A stretch of DNA of 64,000 nt, from positions 62,001-126,000 of the forward strand of contig NZ_LNCD01000034.1 of assembly GCF_001542405.1 (NCBI RefSeq), in the 5' to 3' direction. Shown one piece after another: positions 37,272-46,481 of this stretch. How positions within the stretch are numbered: the first letter of the stretch is position 1; each line of letters opens with the position of its first letter. The notes under the pieces were generated by a model. That model was not told the DNA's origin and did no database searches. It was given only the letters and a program-made list of their open reading frames with translations. This DNA is from Rhizobium altiplani. GTDB lineage: Bacteria > Pseudomonadota > Alphaproteobacteria > Rhizobiales > Rhizobiaceae. The position numbers and the translations under genes were made by a program.

Positions 37272-38782
37272 CAATTCACCATTTCATGCTGGCCCGCGAT
37301 CTCGGCCAGGAGTTTACTGACATCGATACCGGCGTTTAGATGCTCGCCGGCCAGCGTCTGTTCGGACATCACCAGAATGCGGTCGGCAATTTCGAAGGCC
37401 TCATCGAGCTCCGTCAGGAACACAACAGTGGCTCTTCCTTGCGCCGATGCTCGAAGCTTCTCGGCAATGTCGCGGCGCGCGGCAATATCGACGCCCTGGA
37501 AAGGTTCATCGAGAACCAGCAATCGACAGGGTTGGCTTAGCCAGCGGGCCACCATCACCTTTTGCTGATTGCCACCGGAGAGCGTGTGCATCTCATCTCG
37601 TTCCGATCGGCAAACGATGCCGAGAGCGGAAATCTGCCGTTTAGCTTCGCCGCGCTCCGAACCGCGGCTGGAGATGCCGCCGACACGGGCGAGCCGCTTC
37701 AGGAAAGGAAGGCTGATATTCTCGTAAATATTGAAATCGGGGACGATGCCATTGTCCGCGCGGTCCTTGGCGACGAGGAAAACTCCTTCGGCAATGGCCT
37801 CTTGAGGTGTGCGCGGCTGATATCGCCTGCCATCAAGCGACATGCGTCCTGCAAACGGCTGTCTGGCGCCGAAAAGCGTCTCGGCAAGCGCGGTCTTGCC
37901 AACACCGACGAGACCGGTGACGGCAACGACTTCTCCCTCACGCAGCACGAAATCAAAAGGACGTGCGCTCGGCGAGAGCATGAGCTCTTCGGCGCCGAGG
38001 ACTGTCGCCCCGCCGTCGCGAACGGCAATGCCGTCATGGCTGATCGCTTTGCCGAGCATCGCATTCACCGCACCCTCATAGTCGAGGTCAGGTCCCGTGA
38101 AGGTGCCGGTAATACGTCCGTCACGCAGGCTGACGATACTGTCTGCCAGGCGCCGGATATCCGACATGCGGTGCGAAATATAGAGGATGGCGACACCCCG
38201 TGCGCGCAAGCGATCGACAAGCTGGAAGAGTCGCTCGGCCTCGGCGCTTGACAACGAAGACGTCGGTTCATCGAGGATAAGTACCTTTGGCTCGTGGGCC
38301 ATCGCACGGGCGATGGCCACCATCTGCCGGTCGGCAAGAGATAGGCCCGAGATGCCAACGCCGAGATCAAGGGAAAGGCCCATGCGATCGGCCACTGCCT
38401 TGGCTTCGCGCCGCACGCGCCTCAGATTGAAAAACCAGCGCGCGGAACGCCCGTTCAGCCGGTCAAGCGTCAGGTTTGTTGCGACATCCAGATCAGCTAC
38501 CACCCCATCGTTTATATTCTGATGAACGGTAACGACGCCGGCGCGGATGGCTTCAGCCGGTGACGACGGCGAAAAAATCTGCCCCGCCAGCGAAATATGG
38601 CCGGCGTCACGCGTGTAGACACCGCTTACGATGCGCACGAGCGTAGACTTGCCAGCACCGTTTGCACCCATAAGTGCGGTTACAGAACCGGCGCGAAGCG
38701 ACAGATCGACTCCGCCGAGCACCTGGATACGACCAAAAGATTTCCGCAATCCCTCGACGCGGAACACAGGTTCTTCGTTCAT
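37271..38782 (-). CDS. Sugar ABC transporter ATP-binding protein (RbsA-like, tandem)
   Basis: 503-residue ATPase with two nucleotide-binding halves. The first has Walker A GANGAGKST, signature LSLADRQMVAIA and Walker B VLILDEPTSSLS; the second has the degenerate P-loop GLVGVGKTA, signature LSGGNQQKVMVA and LLVLDEPFQGVD, as is normal for RbsA/MglA proteins. ATG 38782 has GGGAGG upstream. It is the first gene of the importer operon, divergent from mtnK across a 187-base region holding the putative operator. Confidence 0.93.
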   Translation of the reverse strand: MNEEPVFRVEGLRKSFGRIQVLGGVDLSLRAGSVTALMGANGAGKSTLVRIVSGVYTRDAGHISLAGQIFSPSSPAEAIRAGVVTVHQNINDGVVADLDVATNLTLDRLNGRSARWFFNLRRVRREAKAVADRMGLSLDLGVGISGLSLADRQMVAIARAMAHEPKVLILDEPTSSLSSAEAERLFQLVDRLRARGVAILYISHRMSDIRRLADSIVSLRDGRITGTFTGPDLDYEGAVNAMLGKAISHDGIAVRDGGATVLGAEELMLSPSARPFDFVLREGEVVAVTGLVGVGKTALAETLFGARQPFAGRMSLDGRRYQPRTPQEAIAEGVFLVAKDRADNGIVPDFNIYENISLPFLKRLARVGGISSRGSERGEAKRQISALGIVCRSERDEMHTLSGGNQQKVMVARWLSQPCRLLVLDEPFQGVDIAARRDIAEKLRASAQGRATVVFLTELDEAFEIADRILVMSEQTLAGEHLNAGIDVSKLLAEIAGQHEMVN

Positions 38783-38800
38783 CTCCGTCCTCCCACGGTG

Positions 38801-38870
38801 ATGCTAGGCCGGGGCGTCATCATTTGTCAAGCTCGTTGACATTTGACAAATCGACCCATATCAAATGTCA
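38801..38870. promoter_or_regulatory. Divergent promoters and operator between importer and mtnK operons
   Basis: For mtnK: TTGACA at 38836-38841, 17-base spacer, TATCAA at 38859-38864. For the importer (minus strand): TTGACA at 38830-38825, 18-base spacer, TAGCAT at 38806-38801. A perfect 10-base inverted repeat, TGACATTTGA (38837-38846) and TCAAATGTCA (38861-38870), overlays the mtnK -35 and -10. A second inverted repeat TGTCAA-N5-TTGACA sits between the two -35 boxes. Repression of both operons by the SorC-type protein would follow from this layout. Confidence 0.6.
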
Positions 38871-38969
38871 TCACGATCGAAGAGTGCAAGATCGCTGACT
38901 GCCCAAAGAGGAGGGAAGTCAGCCGCGCGGAGGGAGTTGGCACCGCGAAAACGGTCCGGGGAGGAAGAA

Positions 38970-40241
38970 ATGACGGATACGAAGCCGTTCGTGGCCCTGT
39001 GCCCCGAAACGTTGCCGCAGCGGCTGGGAGGCCTAGCGGCACTCATTGAAAAATTGGGCGAGAACCAGGGTAGCTGGCGCGTCAAGGAAGTCGGAGACGG
39101 CAACCTTAATCTCGTCTTCATCGTGGAAGGCGAGCGAGGAAAGGTGATCGTCAAGCAGGCGTTGCCCTATGTCCGCCTTGTCGGCGAGAGTTGGCCGCTG
39201 CCGCTCAAGCGCTCTTACTTTGAGTATCATGCGCTGATGCGCCAATCGGACCGCGATCCCGGAATGGTACCGGAGATTTTCCATTTCGACGTCGATCAGG
39301 CGATCATCGTCATGGAATTCCTGTCACCCCATATCATTCTGAGGCGTGCTCTCATCGAGGGCCAGCGACTGCCCAGGATCGGCCGTGATCTCGGTCTATT
39401 TGCTGCACGCACGCTTTTCCGCGGCTCCGATCTCGCCATGACCGCCCGCGAGCGAAAACAGGATCTGGCGCTGTTTTCCGACAATGTCGAACTGTGCGAC
39501 ATCACGGAGAATCTCGTCTTTTCAGACCCCTATTTCGAGGCGTCGCTCAATCGTCACACATCACCACAGCTCGATGGGATCGTGGCCGAACTGAGGGCGG
39601 ATCGCGATTTGAAGGTCGAGGCACAAAAGCTGAAGCACCTTTTCGCCACCAAGGCCGAGACCTTGCTGCATGGCGATCTTCATACCGGCTCCGTGATGGT
39701 GACGATGGATGAAACCCGCGTCATCGATCCGGAATTCGCCTTCTATGGCCCAATCGCCTTCGACGTCGGCATGATGATCGCCAATTTCTGGATGAGCTAT
39801 TTCTCGCAGGCGGGCCACGAACAGAACGGCAATCGCGAGGCTATGCGGGACTATCTGCTCAACGTCATCGAAACTATCTGGGCAACCTTCTGCGAGGAGT
39901 TTTCGGACCTGTGGCGTAGCGAGCGCAACGGCATCCTCTATCAGCGCTCGCTCTTCGAAGATCGCGGCGACCTGCTCGGCGCCGAACAGGCACTCGATCA
40001 CGTCTTGCACGAGATCTGGACCGACATGCTCGGCTTTGCCGGCGTCGAGATCCACCGTCGCATCCTTGGCCTCGCCCATAATGCCGATTTCGAAACCATC
40101 GCGGATTTGGATTTGCGAGCACGCTGCGAGTGCAAGGCATTGAAACTCGGCCGCCATCTCGCCGTCAATCGCCGGCATATTCACAGCCTCGCGGAGATCA
40201 ACTCGCTCGCCAAACGACTCGAGAAGGAGACAGTCATTTGA
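38970..40241 (+). CDS. mtnK: S-methyl-5-thioribose kinase
   Basis: 423-residue kinase of the choline-kinase-like fold that phosphorylates 5-methylthioribose at C1 with ATP. Key motifs are the catalytic loop [13 protein letters not shown] and the metal loop [17 protein letters not shown], both close to the known MtnK consensus, plus [11 protein letters not shown] in the glycine-rich region. Length matches the family. ATG 38970 has GGGAGGAAG upstream. The stop overlaps the TTG start of mtnA (TTGA). MtnK relatives also accept 5-deoxyribose, so the substrate is either one. It opens a five-gene operon ending with a RuBisCO-like protein. Confidence 0.9.
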   Translation: MTDTKPFVALCPETLPQRLGGLAALIEKLGENQGSWRVKEVGDGNLNLVFIVEGERGKVIVKQALPYVRLVGESWPLPLKRSYFEYHALMRQSDRDPGMVPEIFHFDVDQAIIVMEFLSPHIILRRALIEGQRLPRIGRDLGLFAARTLFRGSDLAMTARERKQDLALFSDNVELCDITENLVFSDPYFEASLNRHTSPQLDGIVAELRADRDLKVEAQKLKHLFATKAETLLHGDLHTGSVMVTMDETRVIDPEFAFYGPIAFDVGMMIANFWMSYFSQAGHEQNGNREAMRDYLLNVIETIWATFCEEFSDLWRSERNGILYQRSLFEDRGDLLGAEQALDHVLHEIWTDMLGFAGVEIHRRILGLAHNADFETIADLDLRARCECKALKLGRHLAVNRRHIHSLAEINSLAKRLEKETVI

Positions 40242-41332
40242 AAGTTGGAGCGCGTCACTACCACACCATCTGGCTGAATGACGACGGCGCATCAGTCGAC
40301 ATTATTGACCAGCGGTGGCTGCCGCACGAGTTTCGCGTGGTTACGCTGAAGAGCGTCGATGACGTCGCAGTAGCGATCAGGGACATGTGGGTGCGCGGAG
40401 CACCACTGATCGGCGTGACAGCAGCCTACGGGGTCGCGCTTGCCATGGCCGCCGACAGCAGGAACACCTCCCTCGACGCAGTGTGGAATACACTCCATGA
40501 AACGCGACCGACCGCAATCAACTTGCGCTGGGCACTGGATACGATGCGCAGCTTCCTGCTCGAGCTCCCGGAGAGTCAGCGCGCTGAAGCCGCCTACAGG
40601 CGTGCTGCCGCCATCGCCGACGAGGATGTCGACCTCAACCGCAGCATCGGCATGAACGGCCTCACAGTCATTCGCGAGATCGCCGCTCGCAAGAAGCCCG
40701 GCGAGCCCGTGAATATTCTCACTCACTGTAATGCCGGCTGGCTTGCGACGGTTGACTACGGCACGGCGACGGCTCCGATCTATCTCGCGGCTGAAGAGGG
40801 GATTCCTGTCCATGTCTATGTCGATGAGACACGCCCCCGCAACCAGGGCGCTCAGCTAACGGCCTGGGAACTGAAGGGCCACGGCATTCCCCATACACTC
40901 ATCGTCGACAATGCCGGCGGCCATCTGATGCAGCATGGCGAGGTCGACATGGTAATCGTCGGCACCGACAGGACCACGGCCAGCGGCGACGTCTGCAACA
41001 AGATCGGCACCTATCTGAAGGCGCTCGCCGCAAAGGACAACAACGTACCATTCTATGTTGCCCTCCCCTCACCGACGATCGACTGGACGGTGCAGGACGG
41101 TGTACGCGAAATCCCGATCGAGGAACGTAGCGGCGACGAGGTCACCTTCGTGCAAGGACGTGGTGCGGGCGGCGAAATTGCGAGCGTACGGGTTTCGCCG
41201 GAAGGAAGCCCCGCAGCCAATCCTGCTTTCGACGTTACTCCGGCGCGTCTGATCACTGGCCTTATCACCGAACGCGGCATTGCAGAAGCATCGCCCGCCG
41301 GTTTGAAGGCGCTTTTTCCCGAACGGAGATAA
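40238..41332 (+). CDS. mtnA: S-methyl-5-thioribose-1-phosphate isomerase
   Basis: 364-residue isomerase converting methylthioribose-1-phosphate (or 5-deoxyribose-1-phosphate) to the ribulose-1-phosphate. It shows [15 protein letters not shown], the catalytic Cys in [15 protein letters not shown], and the catalytic Asp in [19 protein letters not shown]. The start is TTG 40238, overlapping the mtnK stop, with AGGAG ~10 bases upstream; this gives the normal family length. Its product is a natural substrate for a class II aldolase such as the one at 32919. Confidence 0.92.
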   Translation: MKVGARHYHTIWLNDDGASVDIIDQRWLPHEFRVVTLKSVDDVAVAIRDMWVRGAPLIGVTAAYGVALAMAADSRNTSLDAVWNTLHETRPTAINLRWALDTMRSFLLELPESQRAEAAYRRAAAIADEDVDLNRSIGMNGLTVIREIAARKKPGEPVNILTHCNAGWLATVDYGTATAPIYLAAEEGIPVHVYVDETRPRNQGAQLTAWELKGHGIPHTLIVDNAGGHLMQHGEVDMVIVGTDRTTASGDVCNKIGTYLKALAAKDNNVPFYVALPSPTIDWTVQDGVREIPIEERSGDEVTFVQGRGAGGEIASVRVSPEGSPAANPAFDVTPARLITGLITERGIAEASPAGLKALFPERR

Positions 41333-41335
41333 CTC

Positions 41336-42271
41336 ATGACCATCGCGAACAAGCAGACGACGGAGGATGTCGCCGCCGGCATTCGCAGGCGTGTCTTCGT
41401 GCACACGATGCGCAACAACGGTGGCTACCTCAGCCAGGCCTGTTCCGCGGCCGAGAGTCTGGCGTTCCTTTATAACGAAGCGCTCGTCCTTGGCGAACCG
41501 ACGCTGCCGAAGACCCCTCTGCCCTTCGCGGGCGTGCCGTCGTCCAAAAATCCCGACGCATTTACCGGCGCCGGCTATCATGGCGCCTTTGCTCCGGAAT
41601 ACGACCGCTTCATCGTCTCGCCCGCCCACTATGCGCTGGTCATATACTCGGCGTTGATTCAGGTCGGCCGGATGGACGAGAACGCGCTTGATCATTTCAA
41701 TCGGGACGGAGGGTCAGTCGAAATGATCGGCGCCGAGCACAGCCCAGGCATGGAAGTGACAACCGGATCGCTTGCGCAAGGGCTATCGATGGCATCGGGC
41801 ATAGCCTGGGCGCGCAAGCGCCGCGGCGAACCAGGCAAGGTCTGGGTCTACATGTCCGATGGCGAATTCCAGGAGGGGCAGACGTGGGAATGCCTGGCGG
41901 CAATGAGCTATCACGGCATCGACAACATCCGCGTCGTCGTCGATGTCAATCGGCAGCAATGCGATGGGGCGATGTCCTCGGTTCTTGATCTCGGCGACCT
42001 GCCGGCGCGCATCGCTTCCTTCGGCGCTACCTGTCGATCGATTGACGGACATGATCTGCAGGCATTTCGGGCTGCAGCCAATAGCTCAGAGGCACGCAGG
42101 CCTCTGGTCATCCTTGCCAATACATCGCCCTACGAGGGCATGCCGTTCTTAAAGAAGCGCTTCCCTCGCCTTCACTACGTCCGTTTCAAATCGGCGGAAG
42201 AGCGCGAAGAAATGCAGACGGCAATCGGCACCGAGCTTCGCGTCGATCCCGCTGAAATCGCGAGGGCCTGA
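41336..42271 (+). CDS. Split transketolase, N-terminal (TPP-binding) subunit
   Basis: 311-residue subunit with the TPP/Mg motif VYMSDGEFQEGQTWE...NRQQ (SDG in place of GDG) and the early HTMRNNGGYLSQACSAAES and GAEHSPGMEVTTGSLAQG segments of transketolases. It forms the active site with the C-terminal subunit encoded 3 bases downstream. Two-subunit transketolases in sugar operons often act on unusual ketose phosphates (for example apulose-4-phosphate). The substrate here is unknown; CGGAG precedes ATG. Confidence 0.88.
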   Translation: MTIANKQTTEDVAAGIRRRVFVHTMRNNGGYLSQACSAAESLAFLYNEALVLGEPTLPKTPLPFAGVPSSKNPDAFTGAGYHGAFAPEYDRFIVSPAHYALVIYSALIQVGRMDENALDHFNRDGGSVEMIGAEHSPGMEVTTGSLAQGLSMASGIAWARKRRGEPGKVWVYMSDGEFQEGQTWECLAAMSYHGIDNIRVVVDVNRQQCDGAMSSVLDLGDLPARIASFGATCRSIDGHDLQAFRAAANSSEARRPLVILANTSPYEGMPFLKKRFPRLHYVRFKSAEEREEMQTAIGTELRVDPAEIARA

Positions 42272-42273
42272 TC

Positions 42274-43275
42274 ATGGTCGAAATCGTCAACCGCCCCTAT
42301 GCCAGAGCCTTCGAGGACTTCGCTTCCTCGCGCCCGGAAGTGCTTTGCCTGTCCGCCGATCTGACATCATCCTGCGAAGTCGACGGCTTTCGCGACCGCT
42401 ATCCCGATCAGTTTCTGTCGCTCGGCATGGCCGAACAGAACATGCTGTCTTTTGCCGGCGGCCTTGCAATGCAGGGTTTCCGACCCTTCGTCCATACCTT
42501 CTCCGTCTTTCTCTATCGCCGCCCTTACGACCAACTGATCAACTCCATCGCTTACTCCAACCGCAAGGTTCGAATGATGGGTTTCCTGCCCGGAATTACG
42601 ACACCGGGCGGCATCACCCATCAGGCGATCGAAGACATATCGGTCATGCGCGCCATCCCGAACATGACGGTCCTCGAAACCGGCGATGCCACCGAAGTGG
42701 AGAGCGTTCTTGAGGTGGCAGACAGCATCGACGGCCCGGTGTACGTCCGAGTTCTGCGCGGCGAGGTCCCGCGGCTTTTTTCGACACCTTTCGAATTCAA
42801 CCGACTGCGGACGCTGAGCGAGGGAGGCGATATCCTCGTCGTCTCTTCGGGCGTGTGCACCGAAGAGGCCTTACGTGCTGCCGGGCCGCTGAAAAACCGC
42901 GGGATCGGCATCCACCACCTGCATGCCTCGACGCTGAAGCCGTTTGATCGCGACGGCCTGCTGAAGGCGGCACGCGGCAAGAAAGGTATAGTCACGCTCG
43001 AGAACCACACAATCAATGGCGGACTCGGATCGCTGGTCGCCGAAATTCTTGCCGAGGAAGGGCTTGGCATCCGCCTTCGCCGACTGGGACTGGAAGACAC
43101 CTTCGCGCATGGCGCCTCCAAACCCTATCTTATGAAGAAGTACGGGCTCGATGCCAGCGCACTGACGCAGGCGATCGGCAATCTCCTGGGGCGCGCCCTC
43201 GACATAGCCGATCCTGAGTTCGAAGCGGTCCGCCTCGACACGGTTCATTCGGTACAGAAGGCAGAGGCGCTCTGA
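42274..43275 (+). CDS. Split transketolase, C-terminal (pyrimidine-binding) subunit
   Basis: 333-residue subunit containing the catalytic Glu that activates TPP (LSLGMAEQNMLSFAGGLA) and the PYR-domain loop PGITTPGGITHQAIEDIS, then the transketolase C-terminal domain (LENHTINGGLGSLVAEIL). It ends with the last base of its TGA shared with the RuBisCO-like ATG, indicating coupled translation. Domain identity is clear, substrate is not. Confidence 0.88.
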   Translation: MVEIVNRPYARAFEDFASSRPEVLCLSADLTSSCEVDGFRDRYPDQFLSLGMAEQNMLSFAGGLAMQGFRPFVHTFSVFLYRRPYDQLINSIAYSNRKVRMMGFLPGITTPGGITHQAIEDISVMRAIPNMTVLETGDATEVESVLEVADSIDGPVYVRVLRGEVPRLFSTPFEFNRLRTLSEGGDILVVSSGVCTEEALRAAGPLKNRGIGIHHLHASTLKPFDRDGLLKAARGKKGIVTLENHTINGGLGSLVAEILAEEGLGIRLRRLGLEDTFAHGASKPYLMKKYGLDASALTQAIGNLLGRALDIADPEFEAVRLDTVHSVQKAEAL

Positions 43276-44411
43276 TGGCATCGCGTTTTTCCGTCAGCTA
43301 CTGGCTCGACGCCACCGGCGAAAAAGAAGCGCGAGCGCGAGCCTTGGATATCGCAGTCGAACAGACGGTGGAAATCCCAAGAGAGATCGTGCCGCGTGGC
43401 TACGTTGAGGACGAGATTCTCGGCCGGTTGGAAAACCTGAAATCCGCCGACGCCGAGCGCGGCGGCTTCCTGGCTGAAATTTCCTACAGCGAGGACGATG
43501 TGGGTGGCGATTTCCTGCAGCTTCTGAACATCGTCTTTGGCAACTCCTCGATCAAAACCGGTACGCGCGTCGAATCTCTGCAGCTGTCGGACGGCTTGCG
43601 CAAGCTTTGCCCTGGACCACGTTTCGGCGCTGCCGGATTGCGCGCCCGAACAGAGGTCAATTCTGGTCCGCTCATCATGTCGGCGATCAAACCCGTGGGT
43701 CTATCGACGTCCGAACTCGCCGATCTCACTCACCGCTTTGCCTTGGGTGGCACGCATCTTATCAAGGACGACCACGGGCTCGTTGATCAGCCGACCTCAC
43801 CTTATCCCGAGCGCCTTAAGGCCTGCGTCGAAGCCGTTGCCGAGGCAAATGCCAGCACCGGATTTCAATGCGCATACGTGCCCAACATCACAGGACCGGC
43901 GTCGCAGATCTTCGAGCGCGCCTTCTTGGCAAAGGAAGCGGGCGCGGGTGCGGTTATGCTGGCACCGTCACTCGTCGGCTTTGACGTGTCCCGTACGCTT
44001 GCCGCCGACCCCGGTTTCTGTCTGCCGATCATCTCGCATCCGACTTTTGCCGGCGCCAATGTCATCACGCCAACGACGGGTTTTTCGCACCGCTTCTACT
44101 TCGGAACGCTGCAAAGGCTCATGGGTGTCGATGCGGTCGTGTTTCCGAATTTCGGCGGGCGGTTCGGCTTCTCGCGCGAAGAGTGTCTGTCCATCCTCCA
44201 CGGTTGCACGGAGGATCTTGGCGAGCTGAAGCCCATTTTTCCTGCGCCTGGAGGCGGCATGACGTTCGAGCGGATAGCCGACATGCAGCAGGTTTACGGG
44301 AACCATGTGATTTATCTGATCGGCGGCGCGCTTTTGCGCGAGAGCGATCTCGCATCCGCGTGCCGGGCGTTGCGAGCGCGCATCGCTGACCTATCTCTCC
44401 CGGCCAACTAA
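43275..44411 (+). CDS. RuBisCO-like protein (form IV)
   Basis: 378-residue large-subunit homologue unlikely to fix CO2. Lys139 (SAIKP) matches the catalytic Lys175 of spinach-numbered RuBisCO, and Lys164 in THLIKDDHG matches the carbamylated Lys201 with Asp166 as Asp203, but Glu204 is replaced by His167. The loop-6 Lys334 region is PNFGGRFGFS, with no lysine. APGGGMTFERI keeps the phosphate-binding glycines. Form IV proteins catalyse enolisations, isomerisations of methylthioribulose-1-phosphate, or decarboxylations. Co-transcription with mtnK and mtnA favours a role on methylthioribulose-1-phosphate or a relative. Confidence 0.9.
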   Translation: MASRFSVSYWLDATGEKEARARALDIAVEQTVEIPREIVPRGYVEDEILGRLENLKSADAERGGFLAEISYSEDDVGGDFLQLLNIVFGNSSIKTGTRVESLQLSDGLRKLCPGPRFGAAGLRARTEVNSGPLIMSAIKPVGLSTSELADLTHRFALGGTHLIKDDHGLVDQPTSPYPERLKACVEAVAEANASTGFQCAYVPNITGPASQIFERAFLAKEAGAGAVMLAPSLVGFDVSRTLAADPGFCLPIISHPTFAGANVITPTTGFSHRFYFGTLQRLMGVDAVVFPNFGGRFGFSREECLSILHGCTEDLGELKPIFPAPGGGMTFERIADMQQVYGNHVIYLIGGALLRESDLASACRALRARIADLSLPAN

Positions 44412-44495
44412 CGCCCTCCGCTGCGCACGCCTCCGCGAGACCGCTCGCAGGGCAAACTCCGTGTCGATCAGATGGCCGAGATCGCCGTTGTCCGA

Positions 44496-46481
44496 CTAGT
44501 CGTCGACCCGCCGCGCACACTCGCTTTGGACAATTGAGTAATAGAGACGAAGCGATGGAAAGGCCGCGGTGAGCGTCTCAAACATGGCATCGAGGGGAAG
44601 CAACGTTCTATTGTACTTAGCGGCCAGGAAAGCTTTATGCACTTCCACCAGCTCCGCGCTCGCGTCCTCAACAATCGTATACACAGGCGACGGCGTCGTT
44701 CGTCCCTTCACGACGATTTGGTCGAGCTCCATCACGTTATAAAACCCGCCTACGAGACGTGCAGTTTCCTCCCCAAGCAAGATAGCGACGCCGTAGTTTT
44801 TTGACGCCCCTTCCAGGCGCGAGGCGAGATTGACGGAATCCCCGAGGCAGGAATAGTCGAAACGCCGGCTCGAGCCCATGTTGCCGACGACACATTCGCC
44901 TGTATTGATCCCAACGCCCATCTTGAGAACATGCTGTGGTGACCCGCTTGCTCGCGCTTCTATCTCGAGTTCCTTGTTGAGCCTCCCGATGGCCGTCTGC
45001 ATTGCAATCGATGCCTGAACAGCGCGGAGCGCGTGCTCAGGGTCATCGAGGGGAGCGTTCCAGAATGCCATGATGCAGTCGCCCATGTACTTATCGATTG
45101 TCCCTCCGTGATCCATGACGATATCGGAGAGCGGCGTCAGCAGGCGGTTGATCAGACCGGTTAGCTTTTCCGGATCATCCTTCATCGTTTCGGCGATTGT
45201 CGTAAAGCCACGAACGTCGGAAAATAGCACCGACAACGTTCGTCTTTCGCCGCCGAGTTTCAGCTGCGAAGGGTCATCCGATAGCCTTTTGACAAGATCG
45301 GGTGAAATGTATTGAGAAAATGCGCGGGTAATGCGTTGCTTGTTTCGGCGCTCTTCCGCAAAGTCGAAAGCGGCCTGGCCGAAGGCGACCGAGGCAAATG
45401 CAACGGTCGGCCCAAGCGGTGATACGAAGAAATGGCCGAAACGCAGGCCTGCGTAGGACAGCAGTGCGAATAAGCAGATGGCGACAACAGTTGCCAGGAG
45501 GGTGAGCCAGCCAGTCGATTTCCAGACGGTTGCAGCAGCGAATGCGGCTGCGAGCAGAACAAATCCAATAAAAGGCACCAGGCTCGTGCGATTGATCGAC
45601 AGCCGCTGCCGAAGATTGTCATAGATCGTTGCCTGGATCTCGACGCCGGCCGTTAGCTTCCCCGTGTGCATCGTGTATGGGGTGGCAAAGGCATCAGCAC
45701 CTCCCTTGTCGATCTCCGGGGCGTTCTGGAGACTAAGACCCACCAGGACAACGCGGTTATTGAACGTTCCTTCGGGCAGGAACGTCTTCGGGTCGAGTGC
45801 CTGATAATATGAGACCGTCTGATAGCTCCGTGCCGGGCCAAAGGACTGGATCATCGCGTCCTGCGGGACCGGCACTCCATCGTGGCCAGCGGCTCGCAAA
45901 AGCGTGGCGGCAAAGCCGTCTTCGTAGATCGGGATGGTCCGGAAGACACCGTCCCCACCAAGTTCGATTGAGGCAATGCCCGTGCGAGCACCGGCCGCGG
46001 TGAGTTGCGGCAAAGGTGTAGCCCGCACGAGTTGGTCGGCTTGCGGCGTTTCGATCAAGGTTTCGTCGCCTGCAAGCACGATGTCAGGGCCGACCGCGGC
46101 GGCAATTGCAGTATCGTTCTCCGGTGTCGAGGGCTCTGCCATGATGATATCGAGGCCGACTGCCTTTGCGCCGGCTTCTCGCAATTGCCGGATCAACTGA
46201 GCATGCAGGCTGCGCGGCCACGGCCATTGTGCGTTGATCGCAGCAAGCGAAGGCTCGTCGATGGCAACGATCACCGGCCCCTCCCCCGGCGGCACCAGGC
46301 CATCGATCGTCGACAGATAGTCGAAGGATTTGAGCTCCAGCAGCGGCCAAGCTGGCAGGCGCGAGAGTAGCGAGATCCCGATCAATGTCAGGAGAATAAG
46401 GACGAGCAGCCGGAGGCTGCGGTTGCTGAACAGCCAACCGGCAGATCCTGAAGCCGGACCAAGGGTCGGTGTCTTGTTCAT
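44496..46481 (-). CDS. CHASE2-domain class III adenylate cyclase
   Basis: 661-residue inner-membrane cyclase. TM1 is at ~23-41, the CHASE2 sensor spans ~45-295 in the periplasm (with WPWPRSLHAQL and VGLDIIMAEPS), three TM segments lie at ~300-375, and the catalytic domain at ~410-620. Metal ligands are Asp422 (FSDVRGF) and Asp468 (DKYMGDCIMAF); Asn551 and Arg555 (VNLASRLE) stabilise the transition state. Lys464 and Ser544 occupy the base-recognition positions, usual for class IIIb adenylate cyclases, so cAMP is the expected product. ATG 46481 shares a base with the stop of the FecR-TPR-barrel gene (TGATG), so the two are co-translated. Confidence 0.9.
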   Translation of the reverse strand: MNKTPTLGPASGSAGWLFSNRSLRLLVLILLTLIGISLLSRLPAWPLLELKSFDYLSTIDGLVPPGEGPVIVAIDEPSLAAINAQWPWPRSLHAQLIRQLREAGAKAVGLDIIMAEPSTPENDTAIAAAVGPDIVLAGDETLIETPQADQLVRATPLPQLTAAGARTGIASIELGGDGVFRTIPIYEDGFAATLLRAAGHDGVPVPQDAMIQSFGPARSYQTVSYYQALDPKTFLPEGTFNNRVVLVGLSLQNAPEIDKGGADAFATPYTMHTGKLTAGVEIQATIYDNLRQRLSINRTSLVPFIGFVLLAAAFAAATVWKSTGWLTLLATVVAICLFALLSYAGLRFGHFFVSPLGPTVAFASVAFGQAAFDFAEERRNKQRITRAFSQYISPDLVKRLSDDPSQLKLGGERRTLSVLFSDVRGFTTIAETMKDDPEKLTGLINRLLTPLSDIVMDHGGTIDKYMGDCIMAFWNAPLDDPEHALRAVQASIAMQTAIGRLNKELEIEARASGSPQHVLKMGVGINTGECVVGNMGSSRRFDYSCLGDSVNLASRLEGASKNYGVAILLGEETARLVGGFYNVMELDQIVVKGRTTPSPVYTIVEDASAELVEVHKAFLAAKYNRTLLPLDAMFETLTAAFPSLRLYYSIVQSECARRVDD

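Noticed and set aside
43275..44411. True carbon-fixing RuBisCO
   Set aside because: The loop-6 lysine and the Glu of the KDDE motif are missing, there is no small subunit and no phosphoribulokinase.
44496..46481. Reading the CHASE2 cyclase as a Pycsar cytidylate or uridylate cyclase
   Set aside because: Lys464 and Ser544 at the base-recognition positions fit class IIIb adenylate cyclases; there is no evidence for pyrimidine use.
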